Assembly (NCBI GenBank): GCA_905235765.1
Contig: CAJOMM010000041.1
Span: forward strand, 1 to 9,139
Direction: 5' to 3'
Length of the DNA stretch: 9,139 bases
Source of the DNA: an uncultured Clostridia bacterium
GTDB taxonomy: Bacteria > Bacillota > Clostridia > Christensenellales > Borkfalkiaceae
Shown here: piece after piece, positions 1-5,578 of the stretch
Layout of the letters: the number at the start of each line of letters is the position of its first letter
Position numbering within the stretch: position 1 is the stretch's first letter
Notes under the pieces: model-generated
Told to the model about the DNA's origin: nothing
Seen by the model: the letters and a program-made list of their open reading frames with translations, nothing else
Database searches by the model: none
Made by a program: the position numbers and the translations under genes

Positions 1-756
1 TTTACATAAAACTCTTATAATTCCGGTTATTTCGGTGCCGACAAGAGATTCGAAAACGGCAAAAACTATAATACTTATAACTAAAACGAAAACGATAAAA
101 GTAGTTCCGCAACGCGGATGTACACGCGTACATTTTCTTGCATTCTCAACCGTAAGCGACAATCCTTTTTCGTAGCAGGAAATCGTCTTATGTTCTGCGC
201 CGTGATACATAAACGTCCGTCTTATATCTTTTAAAAGCGAGACAAGAAGAATATAAGAAATAAAAATTAAAAGTTTTACTCCGCCTTCTATAAAATTTCT
301 CGCCCAAATACCGAAAGAAACGTTAAACCAACTTTCAAACGCTTTTCTTACGACTTGCGGTAAAAAAATAAAAAGCACAATCGCAAGCGCAAGTCCAAAC
401 AGCAGCGAAAAAGTGCTGACGACGCTCATTACGTTGATCTTTAATTTTTCGGAAACCCATTTCTCGAATTTGGTAGGTTCGCCTTCCCCGAAAACGTCTG
501 CGGAACGCATCAGCGTTTTAGTCCCGGAAAATAAGGAATTGATAAAAGCAATAACTCCTCTGATTATGGGCAGCCTGAAAAACAGATTTTTTTCCGAAAG
601 AGGTTTAATGCGTTTTGTCTCAAGCCGAATAACGCCGTCTCCATCGCGAACGGCGATAGCTTCGGAAGATTTTCCGCGCATATAAACGCCTTCTATAACG
701 GCTTGACCGCCGTAAGATACGCGTTTTTCCTTTTTCTCACAACGTGATTTTTTCAT
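1..756 (-). CDS. DUF1385 (YqhQ-like) integral membrane protein, 3' end cut by window edge
   Basis: The frame is open for 252 codons, from an ATG at 756-754 to the window edge, so the C-terminus (roughly 50 residues by family length) is missing. Family hallmarks are visible: a YGGQAVIEGVYMRG block at residues 15-28, YHGAEHKTISCYE at 184-196 and HPRCGTTF at 213-220. Hydrophobic stretches at about 112-132, 158-176 and 219-237 are probable membrane segments, so the protein should sit in the cytoplasmic membrane. Its biochemical role is not known. In Clostridia this family commonly sits between rpmE and prmC/prfA, and rpmE is indeed the upstream neighbour here. A hairpin terminator lies in the gap between the two genes. 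No Shine-Dalgarno sequence is visible before the ATG, which is odd for this window. A TATATT hexamer ends six bases before the ATG, so a leaderless transcript is possible. The family call is firm; the expression mode is inference. Confidence 0.9.
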   Translation of the reverse strand, partial: MKKSRCEKKEKRVSYGGQAVIEGVYMRGKSSEAIAVRDGDGVIRLETKRIKPLSEKNLFFRLPIIRGVIAFINSLFSGTKTLMRSADVFGEGEPTKFEKWVSEKLKINVMSVVSTFSLLFGLALAIVLFIFLPQVVRKAFESWFNVSFGIWARNFIEGGVKLLIFISYILLVSLLKDIRRTFMYHGAEHKTISCYEKGLSLTVENARKCTRVHPRCGTTFIVFVLVISIIVFAVFESLVGTEITGIIRVLCK

Positions 757-770
757 AATTAGAATATAAA

Positions 771-808
771 AACGGCTTTAAGGAATAAAATTCTACCTTA
801 AAGCCGTT
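771..808 (-). terminator. Rho-independent terminator after rpmE
   Basis: A perfect 13-bp inverted repeat (771-783 with 796-808, arms AACGGCTTTAAGG/CCTTAAAGCCGTT) encloses a 12-base loop. Read on the minus strand it is followed by a T-rich run (TTTTTATATTCT). It lies 10 bases past the rpmE stop and 14 bases before the DUF1385 start. It should therefore end or attenuate rpmE transcription before the membrane-protein gene. Confidence 0.8.
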
Positions 809-818
809 AAAAATATTT

Positions 819-1028
819 TTATTTTGCTTTGTTATATCTTTTGTTGAATTTATCAACACGGCCGCCGGTATCAACTAATTTTTGTTTACCAGTAAAGAAA
901 GGATGACATTTACTGCATATATCAACCTTTATAACGTCCGTCTTTTTTGTAGTACCGGTTTTAAAAGTTTCACCGCAAGCACAAACCACGGTTACTTCGT
1001 GATAATCCGGATGAATACCTTCTTTCAT
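819..1028 (-). CDS. rpmE: 50S ribosomal protein L31, zinc-binding (C+) form
   Basis: This is a 69-residue protein of normal L31 length. L31 lies at the bridge between the large-subunit central protuberance and the small-subunit head. It carries the four zinc-ligand cysteines of the C+ form, at C16 and C18 (CAC) and C38 and C41 (CSKC), followed by the conserved HPFFTGKQKLVDTGGRVDKF block. The ATG is preceded by a strong GAGGTG ribosome binding site at 1038-1033, four bases upstream. It has its own near-consensus promoter at 1070-1098 and a hairpin terminator 10 bases beyond its stop. In other bacteria the zinc form is replaced by a cysteine-less paralogue under zinc starvation. No paralogue is visible here, and no Zur-type site is obvious at this promoter. 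Confidence 0.98.
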   Translation of the reverse strand: MKEGIHPDYHEVTVVCACGETFKTGTTKKTDVIKVDICSKCHPFFTGKQKLVDTGGRVDKFNKRYNKAK

Positions 1029-1032
1029 ATTT

Positions 1033-1038
1033 CACCTC
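1033..1038 (-). promoter_or_regulatory. rpmE ribosome binding site
   Basis: GAGGTG read on the minus strand, four bases before the ATG at 1028. It supports this start for rpmE. Confidence 0.85.
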
Positions 1039-1069
1039 ATTAATTCGCACACTTTTTATTTACCGAGAT

Positions 1070-1098
1070 ATTATAATATATTTTTAAGGGATAGTCAA
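1070..1098 (-). promoter_or_regulatory. rpmE sigma-A-type promoter
   Basis: On the minus strand, TTGACT (1098-1093) is followed after exactly 17 bases by a consensus TATAAT (1075-1070). The predicted start near 1063 would give a leader of about 35 bases. This is the best promoter match in the window, as expected for a ribosomal protein gene. It is divergent from the promoter at 1155-1183. Confidence 0.88.
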
Positions 1099-1154
1099 GT
1101 AAATGAAAAGGTTTTTTTAATATTTCGTTTATTTATTCAACAAGCGATAAACAC

Positions 1155-1183
1155 TTGCTTTTTCAATTTTTTTATAATATAAT
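1155..1183 (+). promoter_or_regulatory. Promoter of the MDR dehydrogenase-like gene
   Basis: TTGCTT (1155-1160), a 17-base spacer and TATAAT (1178-1183). A second overlapping TATAAT is at 1173-1178. Transcription would start near 1190, giving a leader of about 25 bases that carries GGAG (1207-1210) before the ATG at 1216. Confidence 0.78.
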
Positions 1184-1215
1184 GTATTAAGATTTTTTTA
1201 TCGATTGGAGTAAGG

Positions 1216-2232
1216 ATGAAAGGATATAAATTAATAAAGCCTTTTACCTTAGAAGAAAGTGAAACGGAAGACCAGCCTCTTAACGGTATCACTTCTAAGG
1301 TGAGATTGACTAAATCTCTTATTACGCTTTCCGACGTGTTACGGTATAACGGAGAGATCGATGCAAATGAAGTTGTTTTAGGCAGCGTCGGTTTAGGCGT
1401 ACTGAGCGAAACTGACGAAAACCTTTTGGATCTCGAAAAAGGAAACAGAACCTATATAGAACCCAGCCGTGAATGCAACGAATGTTATAATTGTAAAAAG
1501 GGCGAAGCTGAAAAGTGTTCCAACGTCCAGATCGCCGGAGAAGATTACGACGGGTTTTTATGCGATTTTGCCGTAGCGAGGACGGAAAAACTATATGCCC
1601 TCCCTGACAGCGTTTCGGATACAGAAGCGTTATTTATAAACCATATCTCGCTTGCCGTTTCATTATTCGACAAACTGAATATTCAAAAAGGCGATTACGT
1701 TTCTGTAATAGGAGCGAACAACTTCGGAAACATCTTCGCTCAACTTCTCATATATTATCAGGCAGTTCCTATCGTCTTAACGTCTGACGAAGAATCGATG
1801 GCTTCTGCAAAAAAATCCGGAATTTATTACGTATTGGGGCCAAACGATAACTGGCAAAAAGAAGTTTCCACAATAACCAGCGGAAGGATGACGGATAAGG
1901 TTGTATATATAGCGGACTGCAATATTCCCGTCGTTAAAGCTTTTTCTTTGGCAAGTTTCGGCGGCGCCGTCGCATTTACCGGCTTTTCCGGAAAAACGGG
2001 CGCGGTATCGTTTATGCAAGCCGTAAAAAAACAATTGGATATACACTGTATCAACAACGATTTCCGCTACACCGCGGCAAGCATAAATTTACTCGCAAAT
2101 AAAGCAATTAACTTTTCTTTTCTTAAAATCAATAATTGCACTTATAAATCGATACCTGAAACCTTAAAAAAATTAAACGAAGAACTTGAGACTACGGGAA
2201 AAATAAACGAAACGATAGTCAATCTGATATAA
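1216..2232 (+). CDS. Zinc-type medium-chain dehydrogenase/reductase homologue lacking catalytic zinc ligands
   Basis: The 338-residue length and architecture fit the zinc-dependent alcohol/polyol dehydrogenase branch of the MDR superfamily: GroES-like domain (about 1-140), Rossmann domain (about 150-290), return to the first domain at the C-terminus. The structural-zinc lobe is intact, with cysteines at 87, 90, 93 and 101. The catalytic-zinc site is not. Aligned by eye without gaps to the usual ICGSDLHIYKG block, the ligand cysteine is T37 in ITLSDVLRYNG. The GHE histidine/glutamate pair is S57/V58 (LGSVGLG), and the later Glu/Cys ligand position (EPLAVAL) is ISLAVSL with I144. The nucleotide-binding loop is also atypical, GANNFG (166-171) instead of GxGxxG. 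It may be a zinc-independent reductase or a non-catalytic binding protein; the substrate is unknown. The start is supported by GGAG at 1207-1210. The gene is monocistronic, with its own promoter and terminator. Confidence 0.82.
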   Translation: MKGYKLIKPFTLEESETEDQPLNGITSKVRLTKSLITLSDVLRYNGEIDANEVVLGSVGLGVLSETDENLLDLEKGNRTYIEPSRECNECYNCKKGEAEKCSNVQIAGEDYDGFLCDFAVARTEKLYALPDSVSDTEALFINHISLAVSLFDKLNIQKGDYVSVIGANNFGNIFAQLLIYYQAVPIVLTSDEESMASAKKSGIYYVLGPNDNWQKEVSTITSGRMTDKVVYIADCNIPVVKAFSLASFGGAVAFTGFSGKTGAVSFMQAVKKQLDIHCINNDFRYTAASINLLANKAINFSFLKINNCTYKSIPETLKKLNEELETTGKINETIVNLI

Positions 2233-2260
2233 AAGCCGCCCTGAGGCGGCTTTTTATTTT
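2231..2260. terminator. Bidirectional hairpin terminator between convergent genes
   Basis: AAAAGCCGCC (2231-2240), loop CTGA, GGCGGCTTTT (2245-2254). This 10-bp stem is followed by a T-rich tail on the plus strand, and the mirrored A-run gives TTTTATAT on the minus strand. It overlaps the MDR stop codon at its left foot and the stop codon of the minus-strand FTR-like gene at its right foot, so it serves both. Confidence 0.9.
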
Positions 2261-2451
2261 GACTTGTAATAAAGTCTGCAATGGCAAAACCCTTCGAATT
2301 CAGGATCGGCAATCTGCTCTCTGAATTCTTTACACATACATACGGTATCTTCGCTTCTGACTATTCGACATGGGCAATACCCCTCTTTTCTTTTAAGCCC
2401 TTCACGAATTGCGGTAACTGTTTTTTCGTCCGGATTAAATATTATTTTCAT
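2254..2451 (-). CDS. Small ferredoxin:thioredoxin-reductase catalytic-subunit-like Fe-S protein
   Basis: This 65-residue protein consists almost only of the FTR catalytic-chain cysteine signature: CPC at 26-28, CMC at 38-40 and CHC at 56-58. In characterised FTR, the last cysteine of the first motif and the last cysteine of CHC form the redox-active disulfide, next to a 4Fe-4S cluster held by the other four. By analogy these are C28/C58 (disulfide) and C26, C38, C40, C56 (cluster). Spacing differs from the plant enzyme: 9 residues between the first two motifs and 15 between the last two, against about 16 and 8. The protein is also much shorter. It is therefore a compact bacterial FTR-like type with an unknown electron donor and thiol target. 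No variable-chain partner is present. The ATG at 2451 follows AGAGG (2461-2457). It has its own promoter and diverges from the FAD oxidoreductase gene. Confidence 0.85.
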   Translation of the reverse strand: MKIIFNPDEKTVTAIREGLKRKEGYCPCRIVRSEDTVCMCKEFREQIADPEFEGFCHCRLYYKSK

Positions 2452-2479
2452 AAAAACCTCTTTTAATATTTCTAAATTA

Positions 2480-2509
2480 AGTATACCATATAATCATTAG
2501 AATTGTAAA
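2480..2509 (-). promoter_or_regulatory. Promoter of the FTR-like gene
   Basis: On the minus strand, TTTACA (2509-2504), an 18-base spacer and TATACT (2485-2480). Its -35 lies inside the left arm of the palindrome at 2503-2520, so a protein bound there would block it. Confidence 0.6.
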
Positions 2510-2520
2510 ATTTTTTACAA
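2503..2520. promoter_or_regulatory. 18-bp palindromic operator candidate, Rex-box-like
   Basis: TTGTAAAATTTTTTACAA: two 8-base arms in perfect inverted repeat around TT. It has the length and the TTGT...ACAA ends of clostridial Rex boxes (TTGTTAANNNNTTAACAA), differing by one symmetric change per arm. Rex represses redox genes and releases DNA when NADH rises. The palindrome covers the -35 of the FTR-like promoter and ends seven bases before the -35 of the FAD gene promoter, so one dimer could control both. Chance in AT-rich DNA is a real alternative, and no regulator gene is in the window. Confidence 0.4.
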
Positions 2521-2527
2521 ATTTTAA

Positions 2528-2556
2528 TTGATTATATTTTTTATAAATGCTATAAT
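2528..2556 (+). promoter_or_regulatory. Promoter of the FAD oxidoreductase gene (extended -10)
   Basis: TTGATT (2528-2533), a 17-base spacer and TATAAT (2551-2556), preceded by TGC, which forms an extended -10. The predicted start near 2563 leaves a leader of about 34 bases with GGAG (2588-2591) five bases before the ATG at 2597. Confidence 0.78.
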
Positions 2557-2596
2557 TTATTACGCTTGAAAAATTTTTACGTTAATCGGAGAAAAA

Positions 2597-3959
2597 ATGT
2601 ATAACGTTTTGATTGTTGGCGCAGGCCCCGGTGGAATATATGCCGCTTACGAACTTGTCAAAAAAGGTAACGGATTAAAAGTTGCCGTATTCGATTCCGG
2701 CCATTCACTCGAAAAAAGATTTTGCCCTATTGACGGCAAAAAAATCAAATCTTGCATAAACTGCAAGACTTGCTCTATAATGTCGGGATTCGGCGGTGCG
2801 GGCGCTTTTTCGGACGGTAAATATAACATTACAAACGATTTCGGCGGAAGTTTACACGAACACATAGGAAAACAAAACGCTATCGACCTTATGAATTACG
2901 TCGACGAGATTAATATGTCTTACGGCGGAAACGGTACCAAAATGTATTCTACTGCCGGCACCGCTCTCAAAAAAATATGCCTTCAAAACAAACTCAATCT
3001 TTTAGACGCAAAAGTTCGCCATCTTGGTACGGATAAAAATTTTGTCGTTCTCGAAAACGTTTACGCTTTTCTGAAAGATAAAGTGGATTTTTATTTTGAT
3101 ATGCCCGTTACGGATATAATAAAATCGGAAGACGGGTACATTGCCGTTACCCAAAACGGCGAATACAAATGTGAAAATTGTATTATTTCTGTAGGCAGAA
3201 GCGGTAGCAAATGGATAGAACAAATATGTAAAAAACTGCATATCCAAATCCAACCGCGTTGATATTGGCGTAAGAGTTGAACTGCCTTCTGAAATTTTTT
3301 CAAATATAACCGACGAACTTTATGAGAGTAAAATCGTATACAGAACGGAAAAATTCGAAGACTCCGTAAGAACTTTCTGTATGAATCCAAACGGCATCGT
3401 CGTCAACGAAAACACCAACGGGATCGTAACCGTAAACGGGCACAGCTATGAAGATCCAAATATGAAAACCAAAAACACAAATTTTGCGCTTTTGGTAGCA
3501 AAACATTTTTCAGAGCCGTTTAAGGACAGTAACGGTTACGCCGAAAGCATTGCAAAACTTTCAAACATGCTTGGAGGCGGAGTTATCGTTCAGCGTTTCG
3601 GCGACCTTATACGCGGAAGAAGAAGTACGGAAAAAAGGATTGAAGAAGGAGCAGTCGTCCCTACCCTTTCCGCGACGCCCGGAGATTTAAGCCTGGTTCT
3701 ACCCAAGCGTATTTTGGACGGAATAATAGAAATGATATACGCTTTAGATAAAGTCGCACCCGGCACGGCAAACGACGATACGCTTTTATACGGCGTGGAA
3801 GTTAAATTCTATAACATGGAAGTTTCGGTCGATAATAATCTTGAAACGAAATTAAAAGGGCTGTTCGTCATAGGAGACGGAAGCGGCGTAACTCACTCGC
3901 TGTCGCACGCTTCGGCAAGCGGGGTTTTTGTAGCAAGAAAGATTTTGAATATCGAATAA
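2597..3959 (+). pseudogene. COG2509-type FAD-dependent oxidoreductase, interrupted by a +1 frameshift
   Basis: Two collinear reading frames make one flavoprotein. The first (2597-3262) opens with the dinucleotide-binding motif VGAGPGG (G8, G10, G13) and the acidic D33 at the end of the second strand. It then has a cysteine cluster (C43, C53, C56, C59) running into GFGGAGAFSDGKYN, typical of this uncharacterised dehydrogenase family. It stops at TGA 3260-3262. Homology resumes at once in the frame one base further on: codons from about 3252 read NRVDIGVRVELP, and the rest ends with the FAD-contacting GLFVIGDGSGVTHSLSHASASG block. Removing one base between about 3240 and 3259 would give a 453-residue protein of normal family length. 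The second half has no ribosome binding site before its first ATG (3381), so it is probably not made independently. This is a recent inactivating frameshift, a sequencing or assembly error, or, least likely, recoding. The substrate is unknown. Confidence 0.85.
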
Positions 3960-3963
3960 AACT

Positions 3964-3990
3964 AAAAGCCGCTAAATAGCGGCTTTTTTC
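3964..3990. terminator. Bidirectional hairpin terminator between FAD gene and ROK kinase
   Basis: AAAAGCCGCT (3964-3973), loop AAAT, AGCGGCTTTT (3978-3987), then more T. The mirrored A-run gives a U-tract on the minus strand as well. It sits 4 bases after the FAD gene stop and 9 bases after the ROK kinase stop, so it closes both convergent transcripts, including the ATPase operon. Confidence 0.9.
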
Positions 3991-3998
3991 AAAATTAA

Positions 3999-4943
3999 TC
4001 AGATTTCAATCAGAGCGGCGGCACCTATAATTCCAGCGTCGTTGCCTAATTCTGCGGCAACGATTTCAGCTTTTGGCGCATTTTTATAGCCGTAATCATA
4101 CTTTTTGCAATATCTTCTCAATTTATCTAAAAGATAATCTCCCTGTGCGCAAATACCACCGCCGATTATAACGACTTCCGGTCTGAATATGTTTAATAAA
4201 CTTAATATACCTTCGGAAAGATATCTGACGAAATTATTAACCACCTTATTTGCGGTTGAATCGCCCTTTTTAGCGCATTCAAAAGAAGTCCTTCCATCAA
4301 CCTTATCAATATCGCCTTCAACGACTTTCCACATAAGACTATCTTTATTTTTTTCCATAGCGCGTTTTGTATCGCGAATAAGGGCTGTAGCGGAAGCGTA
4401 CGCTTCAAGACAACCTCGTCTTCCGCAACCGCACTTCTCGCCTCTTTCTTTTATACATATATGTCCGAGTTCCGCGCCTTTTGAATAGCCGCCTTCGTAT
4501 AACTTTTTGTCGATTATTATTCCACCGCCGACGCCCGTTCCCAATGTAAGCATGATTGCGTTTTTATAATTTTTAGCGACGCCGTATTTTACTTCGGCAA
4601 GAGCCGCAACGTTTGCGTCGTTGGAAAGTTTTATTTCGACGTTAAAATAACTTTTAAGCCGAGATACAATAGGAAATTCATTCCACCCCAAATTAGAATT
4701 TGATTCGACGACTCCGGTTTCAGAACAAATAAGACCGGGACAGCCAATCCCGATCCCTGAAATATCACTTACAGTTATACCGTTATCCTTAAGTAGAAGA
4801 AGTATTTCGTTTGCAATATTTTTAACGTTTTGTTCGGCGGTAGAAACGGTTTTTACTCTGCTCGAAAATAATATTTTTCCCCAGAAATCCACTACTCCTA
4901 TTTTAATACTCATGCCACCGATGTCTACGCCTATTCTGTACAT
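3999..4943 (-). CDS. ROK-family sugar kinase, probably glucokinase
   Basis: This 314-residue cytoplasmic ATP-dependent sugar kinase has the full ROK signature. The phosphate-binding DIGGMSIKIG is at residues 7-16 and GIGCPG at 65-70. NDAN at 108-111 has catalytic base D109. The TLGTGVGGG loop is at 133-141, then ELGH with H161. The zinc lobe CGCGRRGCLEAYAS follows; with H161, C171, C173 and C178 form the structural zinc site. There is no N-terminal helix-turn-helix, so this is a kinase and not a ROK repressor. Glucose is the likeliest substrate, but other hexoses or N-acetylmannosamine cannot be excluded by eye. Its ATG (4943-4941) immediately follows the TAA of the ATPase D gene, with a purine-rich GAAGAGAG upstream inside that gene, so translation is likely coupled. 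It is the last gene of the ATPase operon, closed by the terminator at 3964-3990. Confidence 0.93.
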   Translation of the reverse strand: MYRIGVDIGGMSIKIGVVDFWGKILFSSRVKTVSTAEQNVKNIANEILLLLKDNGITVSDISGIGIGCPGLICSETGVVESNSNLGWNEFPIVSRLKSYFNVEIKLSNDANVAALAEVKYGVAKNYKNAIMLTLGTGVGGGIIIDKKLYEGGYSKGAELGHICIKERGEKCGCGRRGCLEAYASATALIRDTKRAMEKNKDSLMWKVVEGDIDKVDGRTSFECAKKGDSTANKVVNNFVRYLSEGILSLLNIFRPEVVIIGGGICAQGDYLLDKLRRYCKKYDYGYKNAPKAEIVAAELGNDAGIIGAAALIEI

Positions 4944-5576
4944 TTAATTTCTCTCTTCTAACATTGACTTAACTTTCATAAGTCTGGTTCTACTGCTTCT
5001 GTCGTTCTCTTCAAGCTTCATTGAAATATAACGGATAGTTTCCTCCAGGTTTGGAATAAGGACGTATTCTAAAGCGTTGACTCTACGTTTACTTTTTTCA
5101 ATTTCGTCTGCGAGCATTGCCGTAGACTTTTCAAGCTCCGCAAGTTTTACAAGTTTTTGTAAAAGCGTCCCTGCCATATCTACCGCGCTGTCCGCTTCTC
5201 CTGTTAAAAACGCAAAAGAATACGGATATTTCCCTTGGTCGTTGGAAATTTTAAGATCCAGACTCGGTACGGGTACGCTCATGACCGTTTTGACTCCGCA
5301 CTCGAGTTCGGCAGAAACGGTAGGCATAGAAAATGCCAACTCCACGTCGGTTTTGCTGACAGAAGTCCTTGCAAGCGAAAACTGTTTTAAGGTATCCGAA
5401 ACGTCTTTTTCAACAGAATCCCTTAAAGCTTTGTCTTCCCTTATAATTACGGAAAACCTACGAATCATTTCGTCGGTTTTATCTTTTAATAATTTATGCC
5501 CTCTCGTAGCAGTTTTAAGCCTTGCTTTAAGCTTATTGAGTTCCATACGAGTGGGATTAACGTTAAGTCTCGCCAA
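4944..5576 (-). CDS. ntpD: V/A-type ATPase subunit D (central rotor stalk)
   Basis: The 210-residue length is normal for subunit D, the antiparallel coiled-coil axle that turns inside the A3B3 head and binds subunit F. The N-terminal NPTRMELNKLKARLKTATRG helix and the C-terminal EIEKSKRRVNALEYVLIPNL helix are both the family's conserved coiled-coil segments, with the less conserved globular part between. The start codon is TTG (5576-5574). No ATG fits upstream of the conserved NPTRMEL block, and GGAG inside the end of the B gene lies seven bases before the TTG. The start is two bases after the B stop. The following ROK kinase ATG directly abuts the D stop codon. The TTG start may lower D synthesis relative to A and B, in line with one D per three A and three B, though this is inference. 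Confidence 0.96.
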   Translation of the reverse strand: MARLNVNPTRMELNKLKARLKTATRGHKLLKDKTDEMIRRFSVIIREDKALRDSVEKDVSDTLKQFSLARTSVSKTDVELAFSMPTVSAELECGVKTVMSVPVPSLDLKISNDQGKYPYSFAFLTGEADSAVDMAGTLLQKLVKLAELEKSTAMLADEIEKSKRRVNALEYVLIPNLEETIRYISMKLEENDRSSRTRLMKVKSMLEERN

Positions 5577-5578
5577 AA

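Noticed and set aside
413..685. Plus-strand 90-residue frame opposite the DUF1385 gene, and other frames opposite the ATPase, kinase and FAD genes.
   Set aside because: They lie antisense to clearly conserved genes, lack ribosome binding sites and show no recognisable protein motifs.
1141..1157. Imperfect dyad CAAGCG/CACTTG touching the -35 of the MDR gene, and a GTTTAT/ATAAAC repeat nearby.
   Set aside because: The arms are short, one has a mismatch, and such repeats are expected by chance in this AT-rich gap. I cannot link them to a known regulator.
3251..3262. Programmed +1 frameshifting at CGT-TGA.
   Set aside because: It would yield PRDIGV instead of the expected NRVDIGV, and there is no upstream Shine-Dalgarno-like stimulator as in prfB. 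Kept only as the least likely reading.
3381..3959. Independent 192-residue gene starting at ATG 3381.
   Set aside because: No ribosome binding site precedes this ATG, and the same frame is coding well upstream of it (NRVDIGVRVELP from about 3252), continuous with the family homology of the first half. It is the second half of the frameshifted flavoprotein.
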